A stretch of 64,000 bases of DNA from DATAES01 sp963802415. Lineage in GTDB: Bacteria; Actinomycetota; Acidimicrobiia; Acidimicrobiales; JACDCH01. Below, in pieces: positions 50,399 through 58,419 of this stretch; the stretch's first letter is position 1, and each line of letters starts with the position of its first letter. A model generated the notes under the pieces. That model saw nothing but the letters and a program-made list of their open reading frames with translations, searched no databases and was not told where the DNA came from. Where the stretch lies: contig CAWDIH010000001.1 of the NCBI GenBank assembly GCA_963802415.1, positions 2,666,001 to 2,730,000 on the forward strand, written 5' to 3'. The position numbers and the translations under genes are program-made.

Positions 50399-50463
50399 AC
50401 CGGGCTCGAACCGGCGACCTCGACCTTGGCAAGGTCGCGCTCTACCAACTGAGCTACTACCGC
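50391..50463 (-). tRNA. tRNA-Gly (anticodon GCC)
   Basis: 73-nt cloverleaf on the minus strand. The acceptor stem GCGGTAG pairs with CTACCGC, the D arm is AGCTCAGTTGGTAGAGC, the anticodon arm CGACC-TTGCCAA-GGTCG places GCC in the loop, and the T arm GCCGG-TTCGAGC-CCGGT is intact. The discriminator base is U. No CCA is encoded. It reads convergent to the membrane-protein gene that terminates inside it. Confidence 0.97.
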
Positions 50464-50487
50464 GAGGCTGTCGAGCATACTGCGCCG

Positions 50488-51126
50488 GTGACCGCGAGCG
50501 CATGGGCTCTGCTCGTCATCGCTGCGGGCTTCGCGGTCGGTGACTGGGCCGCTGTCATCCGAAACGACAAACGGCTCGAGTACGTGTGCAAGCCGTTCAC
50601 GATGGTGTTCCTCATCGCGCTGGCGTCAGCGGTGGACGTGGACGACCCGAGTGTCCGGAAGTGGTTCGTGCTCGCGCTCGTCCTGTCGATGGTGGGCGAC
50701 ATCCTGCTGATGCTCCCGAGCGACAGGTTCGTCTTCGGTCTCGCGGCGTTCCTCCTCGCACACCTCGCCTACATCGTCGGCTTCTGGGTGGAGGGCATCG
50801 GCATCCTCAACTTCGTCATCGGACTGGCGGTCGCCGGCCTCACGGCTGTCGCTATCGGCGGACGGATCCTCACGGCGATCAACGCGGGGGACCAGCGCGA
50901 CGTACTCGCACCCGTGCGCGTCTACCTGGTCGTGATCTCACTGATGCTCGCAAGCGCCATCGGTACAGCGGAGGCATTCGCAGTCGCCGGCGCGGCGCTG
51001 TTCTACGTGTCGGACGCGCTCATCGCATGGGACAGGTTCGTTCGAGCGCGTCCATGGCACACGCTCACGATCATCGTGACGTACCACGTGGCGCAGACGA
51101 GCCTGACCCTTTCGTTGATCACCTGA
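50488..51126 (+). CDS. YhhN/lysoplasmalogenase-family membrane protein
   Basis: Eight-helix membrane protein of 212 residues of the YhhN/TMEM86 family, eukaryotic members of which hydrolyse lysoplasmalogen. VCKPFTMVFLIAL, LSMVGDILLMLPSDRFVFGL and ALFYVSDALIAWDRF (Asp-containing helix motif) are the family landmarks. The GTG at 50488 begins just upstream of the first helix; the frame before it lies over the tRNA. Substrate in bacteria is unproven. Confidence 0.85.
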   Translation: MTASAWALLVIAAGFAVGDWAAVIRNDKRLEYVCKPFTMVFLIALASAVDVDDPSVRKWFVLALVLSMVGDILLMLPSDRFVFGLAAFLLAHLAYIVGFWVEGIGILNFVIGLAVAGLTAVAIGGRILTAINAGDQRDVLAPVRVYLVVISLMLASAIGTAEAFAVAGAALFYVSDALIAWDRFVRARPWHTLTIIVTYHVAQTSLTLSLIT

Positions 51127-51154
51127 CCTCGACCGAGGGGTACCGTTTGCGCGC

Positions 51155-51583
51155 ATGCACGGCCCGATCGTCGTGGGAACCGATGGCTCCGACACCGCTT
51201 CGGTCGCTGTGGGGGAGTCGATCCAACTGGCGAAGGCATTCGACGAGACGCTCCACGTCGTGTGTGCGTACCACCCGCGAGCCCTCGAGACGCGGGACCT
51301 GCCTTCGGAGTTCGCCGGCTCGGTTCTCCCGGACAGCAAGGTGCAGGCAGTGCTCGACGACGTCCTTGCCCGCGCCCGCCAGGCGGGAGTGAGAGCCGAA
51401 CCGCATGCGGTCACGGGCGACGCAGCCGATGCGATTCTCGACTTGGCGGCCCGGCTCCAGGCTGGGCTGATCGTGGTCGGCAACAAGGGGATCAGCTCGG
51501 TGCGCCGTTATGTACTCGGGAACGTCCCGAGCAAGGTGGTGCACCACGCGCCGTGCTCGACATTCGTGGTCCAGACCACCTGA
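51155..51583 (+). CDS. Universal stress protein (UspA family)
   Basis: Single UspA domain of 142 residues. IVVGTDGSDTASVAV opens the fold, and the ATP-binding G-2x-G-9x-G-(S/T) motif appears as VVGNKGISSVRRYVLGNVPS. ATP-binding USPs act in stress and dormancy responses of actinobacteria. It starts 28 bp after the YhhN gene and lies 20 bp ahead of murT. Confidence 0.93.
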   Translation: MHGPIVVGTDGSDTASVAVGESIQLAKAFDETLHVVCAYHPRALETRDLPSEFAGSVLPDSKVQAVLDDVLARARQAGVRAEPHAVTGDAADAILDLAARLQAGLIVVGNKGISSVRRYVLGNVPSKVVHHAPCSTFVVQTT

Positions 51584-51603
51584 TCGGCAAGGAGCACGGG
51601 AAC

Positions 51604-52842
51604 GTGCTGTCGACTCGGACGAGGGTTGCGGCCACGATCGGGCGGGCGGTCAGCGCCGCGTCCAGGGCGACGCGGCAGGGCGACGGTTCGGTCATCGGAG
51701 CCCGTGTGACGCTCGCGCTCGCTCCGGCCGCTCTGGACGAGCTCGCTGCCGGCTGGTGCATCGCGACCGTGTCGGGCACCAATGGCAAGTCGACGACGAC
51801 AGCGTTCCTCGCTGCCGCGTGCACCGCTGGCGGTCACGTCGTCGCGTCGAACATCGAAGGCGCGAACCTGCGATCCGGCGTCGTCGCCCTCCTGTCGAGC
51901 AGGCGGACACGTGGCGCGGACGTCGCGGTGGTGGAAGTGGACGAGCTCGCACTGCCAACGTTGTTGCCTAGCTTCGAACATCCGGTCGTCGTGCTGCTCA
52001 ACCTCTCACGCGATCAGCTCGATCGGTTCGGCGAGGTTCGAACGGTTGCGTCGCGATGGCGCGACGCGCTCACGACGAAAGCCGCGACAGTTGTTGCCAA
52101 CGCGGACGATCCGCTGGTGGTGTGGGGGGCGAGCGCGGCCGAGGATGTCACGTTCGTCGGCGTCGGGCTCGGCTGGAGGCTCGACGCAGTGTCCTGTCCG
52201 GCATGCGGCGAGCGCGTCGAGTCGGAGGACAACGACTGGTGGTGCAGTGCTTGCTCGCTCCGACGCCCGGCGGGGCATCAGCTCGTCGGCAACGAGCTGC
52301 GCGACCCGGAGGGCGAGGTGCTCGCCGTGCTGCAGCCCGGGGTGCCCGGTCGACACAACCTGGCCAACGCTGCGATGGCCGTCGTTGCGGCGACAAAGCT
52401 CGGCATCGAGCCGGCCGTCTCGGCGCGCGCGACCGAAGCGGTCACATCGATTGCCGGTCGCTATCAGACCGTGCCGATCGGACGCGCACAGGTGCGACTC
52501 CTTCTGGCCAAGAATCCGGCGGGCTGGCATGAACTGCTGACCATGATCGACGGGGAGAGCCGTCCGGTGGTGCTGGCCATCAACGCGCGGATTGCCGACG
52601 GTCGAGATCCGTCGTGGCTGTGGGATGTCGAGTTCGAACGCCTCCGTGGTCGGAAGGTTGTGGCGGCCGGAGAGCGCGCCGCCGATCTCGCGGTGCGATT
52701 GCACTACGCCGAGATCGATTGCGAGGTGTGGGAGGGCGACATCCTCGACCGTCTCCGTTCGTTCGACGAACCGGAGGTCGACGTGCTCGCCAACTACACC
52801 GTCTTCGCCGATCTCGCTCGTCAACTGAGGACGCCGGCGTGA
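51604..52842 (+). CDS. murT: Lipid II isoglutaminyl synthase, Mur-ligase-like subunit
   Basis: Mur ligase-type subunit (412 residues) that, with GatD, amidates the D-Glu of lipid II to D-isoglutamine. ATVSGTNGKSTTTAFLAA is the ATP loop. The inserted zinc ribbon CPACGE...CSAC, at about 195-218, is a MurT hallmark. PGVPGRHNLANAAMAVVAAT and ADGRDPSWLWDVEF carry the family-specific catalytic Asp region. GTG start. It overlaps gatD by GTGA, giving an obligatory two-gene operon typical of Gram-positive bacteria. Confidence 0.95.
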   Translation: MLSTRTRVAATIGRAVSAASRATRQGDGSVIGARVTLALAPAALDELAAGWCIATVSGTNGKSTTTAFLAAACTAGGHVVASNIEGANLRSGVVALLSSRRTRGADVAVVEVDELALPTLLPSFEHPVVVLLNLSRDQLDRFGEVRTVASRWRDALTTKAATVVANADDPLVVWGASAAEDVTFVGVGLGWRLDAVSCPACGERVESEDNDWWCSACSLRRPAGHQLVGNELRDPEGEVLAVLQPGVPGRHNLANAAMAVVAATKLGIEPAVSARATEAVTSIAGRYQTVPIGRAQVRLLLAKNPAGWHELLTMIDGESRPVVLAINARIADGRDPSWLWDVEFERLRGRKVVAAGERAADLAVRLHYAEIDCEVWEGDILDRLRSFDEPEVDVLANYTVFADLARQLRTPA

Positions 52843-53573
52843 CCGAGCGCGCCCGCGCCGTCCGCATCGCGCTCCTGTTCCCCGAGTTGCTCGGCACGTA
52901 TGGCGACGGCGGCAACGCGGTGGTGCTGGCCCAGCGATTGCGATGGCGAGGGATCGATGCGGAGCTCGTGCGGGTGCCCGTCGTCGACCCGGTTCCGTCG
53001 TCGTGCGATGTCTATGTGCTCGGCGGCGGCGAAGATGCGCCGCAAACCCTCGCGACCGAGCGGCTCGCGAACGGTGTGTTGGACCGCGCTGTCGACGACG
53101 GCGCGGTCGTCTTCGCGGTGTGTGCTGGATTCCAAATCCTCGGTCATTCGTTCACCGGCGCAGACGGTGACCCACAACCCGGACTCGGTGTGCTCGATTG
53201 CGAGACCCGTCCCAAAGGCACACGTCAGATCGGCGAGCTCGTCGTCCAGCCGACGGCGATCGACCTTCCGCTCCTGACCGGCTTCGAGAACCACGGAGGC
53301 ATCACCGAGCTCGGCGCCAACTCGACGCCGCTCGGCTCTGTCGTCGTCGGATCGGGCAACGGCACGGGAGACGTCGAAGGCGTCGTCACCGGCAAGGTCG
53401 TCGGTACCTATCTGCATGGGCCCACGCTGGCGCGCAATCCTGCCCTCGCCGACCGCTTGCTGTCATGGGTTGTGGGCCCCCTCGACCCGATCGACGACGC
53501 GATCGTCGACGAGCTCCGCAGGCAACGGCTCGCGGAGGCGCTCAGCTCCCGGCGGGCGGCACGATCGACTTGA
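52839..53573 (+). CDS. gatD: Lipid II isoglutaminyl synthase, glutamine amidotransferase subunit
   Basis: Class I (CobB/CobQ-like) glutaminase subunit of 244 residues supplying ammonia to MurT. The nucleophile is Cys95 in FAVCAGFQILGHSF, and His193 lies in YLHGPTLARNP. The N-terminal LLFPELLGTYGDGGNAVVLAQ is typical of GatD. The GTG start is coupled to murT. The 3' end overlaps the convergent aldehyde dehydrogenase by 32 bp. Confidence 0.95.
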   Translation: MTERARAVRIALLFPELLGTYGDGGNAVVLAQRLRWRGIDAELVRVPVVDPVPSSCDVYVLGGGEDAPQTLATERLANGVLDRAVDDGAVVFAVCAGFQILGHSFTGADGDPQPGLGVLDCETRPKGTRQIGELVVQPTAIDLPLLTGFENHGGITELGANSTPLGSVVVGSGNGTGDVEGVVTGKVVGTYLHGPTLARNPALADRLLSWVVGPLDPIDDAIVDELRRQRLAEALSSRRAARST

Positions 53574-54990
53574 GCTCGACGTAGTGGTCGATGCCTTCGC
53601 GGCCGAACTCGCGGCCGACACCTGAGCCCTTGAAGCCGCCGAACGGGGCGATGAAGTCCATCGTGTACTGGTTGATGCCGTACGTGCCGGTCCGGACGCG
53701 CCGCGCGATGTCGAGACCCTGCTCGACGTCAGCGGTCCAGACCGAACCAGCGAGCCCGTACTCGGAATCGTTGGCGATGCGAACGGCGTCGTCGACATCT
53801 GCGAACGGGATCACTGCTAGCACCGGCCCGAAGATCTCCTCCTGCGCGATGCGCATGCCGTTGTCGACGTTCGCGAACACGGTCGGTTGCACGTACCAGC
53901 CCTTCTCCAAGCCGGCCGGGCGACCGTTGCCGCCCACGACGACCTTGGCCCCTTCCTCCTGTCCGACGGCGATGTACTTCTCGACGCGCTCCTGCTGCCG
54001 CTCTGCGACGAGCGGCCCGACCTCCGTCGCCGGGTCGCCAGGGTCGCCGACTTTCAGTCCTCCGACCATGTTGCCGAGCGCGTCGACGACCTCGTCGTAC
54101 CGCGTGCGGCTGGCGAGGATCCGCGTCTGCGCGACGCATGCCTCGCCGTTGTTCATCAGGGACGCGAACTTGAGCCCTTCGATCGTGGACGCGAGGTCGG
54201 CGTCATCGAGGATGATCGCGGCTGACTTGCCGCCCAGCTCGAGGCTGTAACGCTTGAGCTGCTCGCCGCAGATGCCGGCGATGCGGCGGCCGGCCGCTGT
54301 TGATCCCGTGAACGCGATCTTGTCGACGCCCTTGTGGCGCACGAGATGCTCGCCAACTTCTCGTCCGGCCGGAATGACGCTCACGACACCCTTCGGAACC
54401 CCCGCTTCCTCGAGCAGCTCGGCCATCAAGAAGGCATCGAGCGGCGTCTCGGGCGACGGCTTGATGACGATGGCGCATCCCGCGAGCAGCGCGGGCGCGA
54501 GCTTCGACATGGTCACGAACTGCGGCACGTTCCACGGCACGATCGCACCGACCACGCCGACACCTTCGCGGCGGACGATGACGTCACTCCCGAGCACACC
54601 CGCTCGCCTCTCTTCCCACGGGTATTCGCCACCGACCTGGAGGAAGGCGTTGAGCATCATCCACGGCGCCGGGCCCTGTGCCAGCTGCGAGAAGGTGATG
54701 GGCGACCCCATCTCCTCGGTGATGATCGCCGCCATGTCCATCATGCGAGCCGCGTAGATGTTGCTGAAGTTCTGGACGATCTCGGCTCGCTCGGCTGGCG
54801 CGATGCGTGGCCAGTCACCGTTGTCGAACGCATCGCGAGCCGCGCCGACCGCCCGGTCGATGTCGGCTCCGGTGCCTTCGGGCACGCGACCCACCAAGTC
54901 CTCGCTGTGAGGCGAGATCACATCGATGGTTTCATCCCCTGCCGGGTCGACCCACTCGCCACCGATGAACAGCTTCTCGTACGTGTGCAT
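53542..54990 (-). CDS. Aldehyde dehydrogenase
   Basis: NAD(P)-dependent aldehyde dehydrogenase of 482 residues. Catalytic Cys285 is in NNGEACVAQTRIL and the general base Glu251 in SLELGGKSAAI. GAIVPWNVPQFVTMSKLAPAL and KIAFTGSTAAGRRI bind the cofactor. EEIFGPVLAVIPF and the C-terminal FGGFKGSGVGREFG motifs are intact. It resembles broad-substrate actinobacterial ALDHs. Aldehyde substrate unknown. The gene is the last ordinary chromosomal gene before the tRNA-Cys-linked island. Confidence 0.95.
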   Translation of the reverse strand: MHTYEKLFIGGEWVDPAGDETIDVISPHSEDLVGRVPEGTGADIDRAVGAARDAFDNGDWPRIAPAERAEIVQNFSNIYAARMMDMAAIITEEMGSPITFSQLAQGPAPWMMLNAFLQVGGEYPWEERRAGVLGSDVIVRREGVGVVGAIVPWNVPQFVTMSKLAPALLAGCAIVIKPSPETPLDAFLMAELLEEAGVPKGVVSVIPAGREVGEHLVRHKGVDKIAFTGSTAAGRRIAGICGEQLKRYSLELGGKSAAIILDDADLASTIEGLKFASLMNNGEACVAQTRILASRTRYDEVVDALGNMVGGLKVGDPGDPATEVGPLVAERQQERVEKYIAVGQEEGAKVVVGGNGRPAGLEKGWYVQPTVFANVDNGMRIAQEEIFGPVLAVIPFADVDDAVRIANDSEYGLAGSVWTADVEQGLDIARRVRTGTYGINQYTMDFIAPFGGFKGSGVGREFGREGIDHYVELKSIVPPAGS

Positions 54991-55018
54991 GAGTGGACGT
55001 TAGCGGGCTGCCCGCAGA

Positions 55019-55070
55019 CGAATGTTGGTGCGCCGTGGTCGCTATCGCGACCACGGCGACCCGGAGTTGG
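55019..55070 (+). repeat. 52-bp palindromic repeat, copy E (stem class 2)
   Basis: Begins CGAATGTTGG and ends CCGGAGTTGG. The 12-bp stem CGCCGTGGTCGC (55031-55042), with loop TATC and its complement (55047-55058), differs from copy D by two compensated base pairs. Unlike the other copies it does not follow a stop codon on its own strand. It lies between the divergent ALDH start and tRNA-Cys, 32 bp before the tRNA. Confidence 0.9.
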
Positions 55071-55102
55071 CAAGCTGTGCCGCGAGTAACGTTGCCTGTT
55101 CC

Positions 55103-55174
55103 GGCGGCGTGGCCGAGTGGCTTAGGCAAGGGCCTGCAAAGCCCTGTACACCGGTTCGATTCCGGTCGCCGCCT
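55103..55174 (+). tRNA. tRNA-Cys (anticodon GCA)
   Basis: 72-nt cloverleaf. The acceptor stem GGCGGCG pairs with CGCCGCC, the D arm is GGCCGAGTGGCTTAGGC, the anticodon stem AGGGC/GCCCT encloses CTGCAAA with GCA, and the T arm ACCGG-TTCGATT-CCGGT is intact. Discriminator U, as expected for tRNA-Cys. A tyrosine integrase starts 151 bp downstream, so the 3' half is a candidate attachment site. I saw no second copy of the tRNA 3' end within the window. Confidence 0.97.
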
Positions 55175-55325
55175 CTCCTTGATCTGACCTGTAAAGTCGC
55201 AGGTCAGGGACGGTTTTCGCAGTGACCGCAAGCGACCACTGCTGACCGCTCCGAACCCCTTGAAACCCCTGGTTTCGCTCTCCGCGTGCTCCCCGCACGC
55301 TCCCTGCGACTCAGGAGGACAAGAG

Positions 55326-56420
55326 ATGGGGTTCATCGAGAAGCGCAACGGTCGCTATCGCGCGCGGTATCGCGATCCGCTCGGACGTCAACGATGCGAG
55401 ACGTTCACGCGCAAGCAGGACGCCGAGCGGTTCCTGCGGGAGATGGTCGTCGACATCGAACGCGGCCGGTGGATCGATCCCTCCGGCGCGGAGCAACCGC
55501 TCGCGAAGTGGGCCGAGGAGTTCCTGTCGCTGTCGCGGCGACTGTCGCCGTCGACGCAGGACACGTACCGGCGAGACCTCACTCGGTATGTGCTGCCGCG
55601 TTTCGGCTCGTACCGGCTCGGCCGCCTACCCGCGGATGAGATCGAGAACTGGCTCAACGACGAGCTGGCTAGTGGCATCGCCGCGTCGTCGGTGCATCGC
55701 CACTATCGGACGCTCCGCCGCGCCCTCCAGGTTGCCGTGGAGAAGGAGAAGCTCCTGAGCAACCCGTGCGATCGGGCGCAACCGCCACGCGTGCCGGCGA
55801 GCGAGATGGTGTTCCTGACGTGGGAGGACGCGGTCGACCTGGCCGAGACGATCCACGAGCGCTACCGCGCTTTCATCTACCTCGCCGTCGACAGCGGGAT
55901 GCGCTGGAGCGAGCTCGTGGGCCTCCGGCGGTCGAAGCTCGATCTCCGTCGCGGGAAGGTGCGCGTGACCGAGCAGATGATCCGGCTGGAGTCGAAGGAG
56001 TGGCTGCGGAGGGAGCCCAAAACCGCTGCCGGCGTCCGTTCGATCAGCATCTCGCGCGAGACCGCCGCGATCGTCGGCGAGCACCTGGACCAGTTCGCGG
56101 CGCTCGGGCCCGACTCGCTCGTGTTCCCGAACAAGGCGGGCAACCCACTGATCTCCTCCAGCTTCGGGCAGCACTACCTCCACCCGGCGCTTCGATCGGC
56201 TGGTCTCGAGTGCAGATTTCACGACCTGAGGCACACGAGCGTCGCGTTCGCCATTGCCGAAGGCGCGCACCCGAAGGCGATCCAAACGCGCATGGGCCAC
56301 TCGTCGATCAGCGTGACCCTGGACCGCTACGGCCACCTCTTCCCCGAGCTCGACGAGGCCATCGCCGTCGGGTTCGGCGAGCGCCTCGCGGCGGTGCGGC
56401 GGTTGCGTGCAGCAGGCTGA
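55326..56420 (+). CDS. Tyrosine-type phage/ICE integrase
   Basis: Site-specific recombinase of 364 residues with an AP2-like N-terminal arm-binding domain (MGFIEKRNGRYRARYRDPLG), a SAM-like core-binding domain and the catalytic domain. The catalytic residues are Arg in DSGMRWSELVGL, the HxxR box in RFHDLRHTSVAF, His in GHSSISVT and Tyr in LDRYGHLFPE. A strong ribosome site (AGGAGG) precedes the ATG. Its position beside tRNA-Cys indicates an element integrated at that tRNA. No excisionase was recognised. Confidence 0.93.
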   Translation: MGFIEKRNGRYRARYRDPLGRQRCETFTRKQDAERFLREMVVDIERGRWIDPSGAEQPLAKWAEEFLSLSRRLSPSTQDTYRRDLTRYVLPRFGSYRLGRLPADEIENWLNDELASGIAASSVHRHYRTLRRALQVAVEKEKLLSNPCDRAQPPRVPASEMVFLTWEDAVDLAETIHERYRAFIYLAVDSGMRWSELVGLRRSKLDLRRGKVRVTEQMIRLESKEWLRREPKTAAGVRSISISRETAAIVGEHLDQFAALGPDSLVFPNKAGNPLISSSFGQHYLHPALRSAGLECRFHDLRHTSVAFAIAEGAHPKAIQTRMGHSSISVTLDRYGHLFPELDEAIAVGFGERLAAVRRLRAAG

Positions 56421-56445
56421 TGTCGAGCCGACAGGTAGGTAGCCC

Positions 56446-56473
56446 TTGAGTTCTGAAGTAGTTCAGATATCAT
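56446..56473 (+). promoter_or_regulatory. Promoter of the toxin-antitoxin operon with operator palindrome in the spacer
   Basis: The -35 box is TTGAGT (56446-56451), the spacer 16 nt and the -10 box TATCAT (56468-56473). The spacer is a perfect inverted repeat, TCTGAA-GTAG-TTCAGA (56452-56467), so a bound regulator would block RNA polymerase. The predicted transcription start (about 56480) is at or next to the ATG at 56481, implying a leaderless mRNA. Confidence 0.7.
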
Positions 56474-56480
56474 CGTGTCC

Positions 56481-56935
56481 ATGCGAGTGATCGAGCGTCC
56501 CTTTCGGACCTGCTCCGTAAGCCCAAGGAAGTCACGGACGACCTCGAGCAAGGTGACGTTCTCCTGCGTCGCCGGGACGAGCCCGACCTGCGGCTCAGCC
56601 GCGCCGATCGTGAGGCTCAGCGGTTTGACACCTTCTCCGCGATCGGCCGCGCACTTCGCAACCTCGCGGTCCATAGCCCCGCGGCCTTCGCGGACGCCCT
56701 CGGTGATGCCTTCCCCTGGGTCGAGTTCCTCCCGGAGGCCGATCGTCGCTTGTTCTTGGACGAGTTCTCACGGGTTGTCGTAGCTGCGGCTGCCCTCGAC
56801 GACTACGAGGCCCTGAGCCAACTGGTGCGCGAGTGGCGGGCGACCGCAGAGGTCCATGCGGATCCGAAGCTCGCCCGACGCCTTCGGCGCGCGGCCGAGG
56901 CGACGGGAGAGCCGATCGCCGCTCCCGGGGCCTGA
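56481..56935 (+). CDS. Antitoxin of type II TA module (Phd/RHH-like N-terminus), one frame break
   Basis: About 150 residues. From the ATG the frame runs MRVIE, then must shift near 56494 to read SLSDLLRKPKEVTDDLEQGD, VLLRRRDEPDLRLSRADRE and onward. The conserved 'K-P-x-x-V ... L-x-x-G-D-V' pattern is that of Phd/YefM-like antitoxin N-termini. The C-terminal part (FLDEFSRVVVAAAALDDYEA) is helical and would bind the toxin. The promoter palindrome just upstream is a natural autoregulation site. The stop is 1 nt before the toxin gene. If the frame change is real, the module is an orphan toxin. Confidence 0.7.
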
Positions 56936-56936
56936 C

Positions 56937-57281
56937 TTGTCGAAGCGCCGGGAGCGGGTCGCACCGCCGCCCGCGAAGGCCGGCTGGGACCTTCGGTACG
57001 GAACAAGCGACGCCGCCAAGGGCTGGGACAAGGTCTGCGCCGCTGCTCCAACGAACGCGCGCACGGCCTGGGAGAAGCTCACCACCGACCCGCGCGAGCG
57101 CACCGATCGACAGCACCGGCTCAAGGGGAGCCTGGGTCGTCGCACGGTCAACGGCAAGGAGATGGAGCAGTGGCAGTACGACGTCACCGGCGGCGGCCGG
57201 CTGTGGTATTGCATCGACGACGGCAAGCGAACGGTGTGGCTCATGGAAGCGACCCCGGGACACCCAAAGGCAACCGAGTGA
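56937..57281 (+). CDS. RelE/ParE-like toxin candidate
   Basis: About 114 basic residues from a TTG start: AGWDLRYGTSDAAKGWDKV, then RQHRLKGSLGRRTVNGKEME, QWQYDVTGGGRLWYCIDDG and KRTVWLMEATPGHPKATE. The pattern (LKG, then a Y-D-V strand, R-L-x-Y and a final strand) matches RelE/HigB-type mRNA interferases. It follows the antitoxin by 1 nt. The activity is inferred, since the catalytic residues of this branch are not conserved by eye. Confidence 0.65.
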   Translation: MSKRRERVAPPPAKAGWDLRYGTSDAAKGWDKVCAAAPTNARTAWEKLTTDPRERTDRQHRLKGSLGRRTVNGKEMEQWQYDVTGGGRLWYCIDDGKRTVWLMEATPGHPKATE

Positions 57282-57308
57282 GCCGCCGACGGCTGTGACT
57301 GACTGCGT

Positions 57309-57659
57309 TCACGCGTGGACCTCGGAGCGGCCCGAGTACGCCCCGTAGGTGACCGCGGCAAGCCGGCCCAGATACTCGATGTCGACCTCGTCGACCATCT
57401 CTTCGACGCGGCGGTCGTCATGGCCCTCGCGGACGTCGAAGAGCACGCCGCCGACCCCGTCGACGACCCGCCGGATCCGCAGCCTCGACACCAAGTCCTC
57501 GTTGAAGTCGCCGTAGACCTCGATCACGTCCGCTGTCGGGAGCACGTCGCGGATGCGGGCGAGCGCAACCCGCCGAAGTACCTCAGCAAGCTCCTCCGAC
57601 AAGAGTCTGTGCTCCGTCACCATTCGCTCGCACGTGAGCATGAGCTCTTCGTCAGCCAT
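57309..57659 (-). CDS. Hypothetical protein, 116 residues
   Basis: Acidic, mainly helical protein with no membrane helix. Notable parts are LTCERMVTEHRLLSEELAEV and ADVIEVYGDFNEDLVSRLR. A strong ribosome site (GAAGGAGG) lies just before the ATG, supporting expression. It is convergent to the toxin gene. No family recognised. Confidence 0.6.
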   Translation of the reverse strand: MADEELMLTCERMVTEHRLLSEELAEVLRRVALARIRDVLPTADVIEVYGDFNEDLVSRLRIRRVVDGVGGVLFDVREGHDDRRVEEMVDEVDIEYLGRLAAVTYGAYSGRSEVHA

Positions 57660-57746
57660 CGCGCCTCCTTCGCGACCGAACGCTACAAATCGCTCACCGC
57701 CGATGGCGCCCTTGCGAGCTCATGTTCGATCGGCTGAGCTCCAGCC

Positions 57747-58280
57747 GTGGCAGCGGTGGAGCGAGTCGACTTCGTCCAGCACCAGCTGGTCGATTCCGCG
57801 GAGTACCGCTCCGTGCTCCAAATCGCCGATCAGCTGCGTCAGTACCTCCTTGTCGCGGAGGTTGCGGCACAGATCGTGGAGGTGAACCAACCGGGTCGAT
57901 CGAGCGGCGCAGTTCAGAATGTTTTCCTGCAGCAAGCTCGCACGCTCGGCTTCCGAGACGAGTCCAAGGGTCTCTTCAAGGAGTACCCCTCGAGTGCGCT
58001 GCGGCCGGACTACTTCATGCCGCTCGATAAGACGGGCATCATCCTTGAAGTCGAGCGAGGCAAGACCACGATCAACAACATGGATTTGCTCGACTTCTGG
58101 AAGTGCCACATCTGTGCGCACGCGGACTACTTGTTCCTGATGGTGCCGCAGGAGCTACGGCAGAATGAAGTGGTTGCAGCACCACGGCGGGAGTTCGCGA
58201 GCGTGGCGAAGCGGTTGTCCACCTTCTTCGAACCGCGCAACTACACGAACGTCCGAGGCCTGTGCTTGTTCGGATACTGA
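57747..58280 (+). CDS. Putative PD-(D/E)xK-fold nuclease-like protein
   Basis: 177 residues. RPDYF (Asp88), then ILEVERGK (Glu101, Glu103, Lys106) after 12 residues, fits a PD...ExE/ExK active site, with the ExE variant seen in some type II endonucleases. NNMDLLDFWKCHICAHADYLFLMVP follows as a beta-alpha unit (seen in two parts). It has no methylase beside it in the island. A restriction, solitary nuclease or defence role is inference. GTG start at 57747; the 5' boundary is uncertain. Confidence 0.55.
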   Translation: MAAVERVDFVQHQLVDSAEYRSVLQIADQLRQYLLVAEVAAQIVEVNQPGRSSGAVQNVFLQQARTLGFRDESKGLFKEYPSSALRPDYFMPLDKTGIILEVERGKTTINNMDLLDFWKCHICAHADYLFLMVPQELRQNEVVAAPRREFASVAKRLSTFFEPRNYTNVRGLCLFGY

Positions 58281-58331
58281 CAGGCGACCACTTCCTCCCG
58301 ACGTTCGCCCGTTCCCCTGGTGACCCAAGTC

Positions 58332-58377
58332 GGTCACCGGTGACCAATGCCCCCGACCGCCGCGGTCACCGATGACC
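58332..58377. repeat. Pair of GGTCACC-type palindromes 32 bp apart
   Basis: GGTCACCGGTGACC (58332-58345) is a perfect 14-bp palindrome. GGTCACCGATGACC (58364-58377) is the same site with one mismatch, spaced by exactly 32 bp. A further half-site GGTGACC lies just upstream. The arrangement suits cooperative binding of a dimeric regulator, perhaps that of the neighbouring broken HTH gene. Confidence 0.5.
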
Positions 58378-58419
58378 AGGTCGCGCTCCATCTTGTCATC
58401 GCGTCGAAGAGGGCTGTTG

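Noticed and set aside
55150..55325. Second attachment-site copy of tRNA-Cys within the window
   Set aside because: No matching direct repeat of the tRNA 3' end was found by eye up to 64000; claiming island borders would be unsupported.
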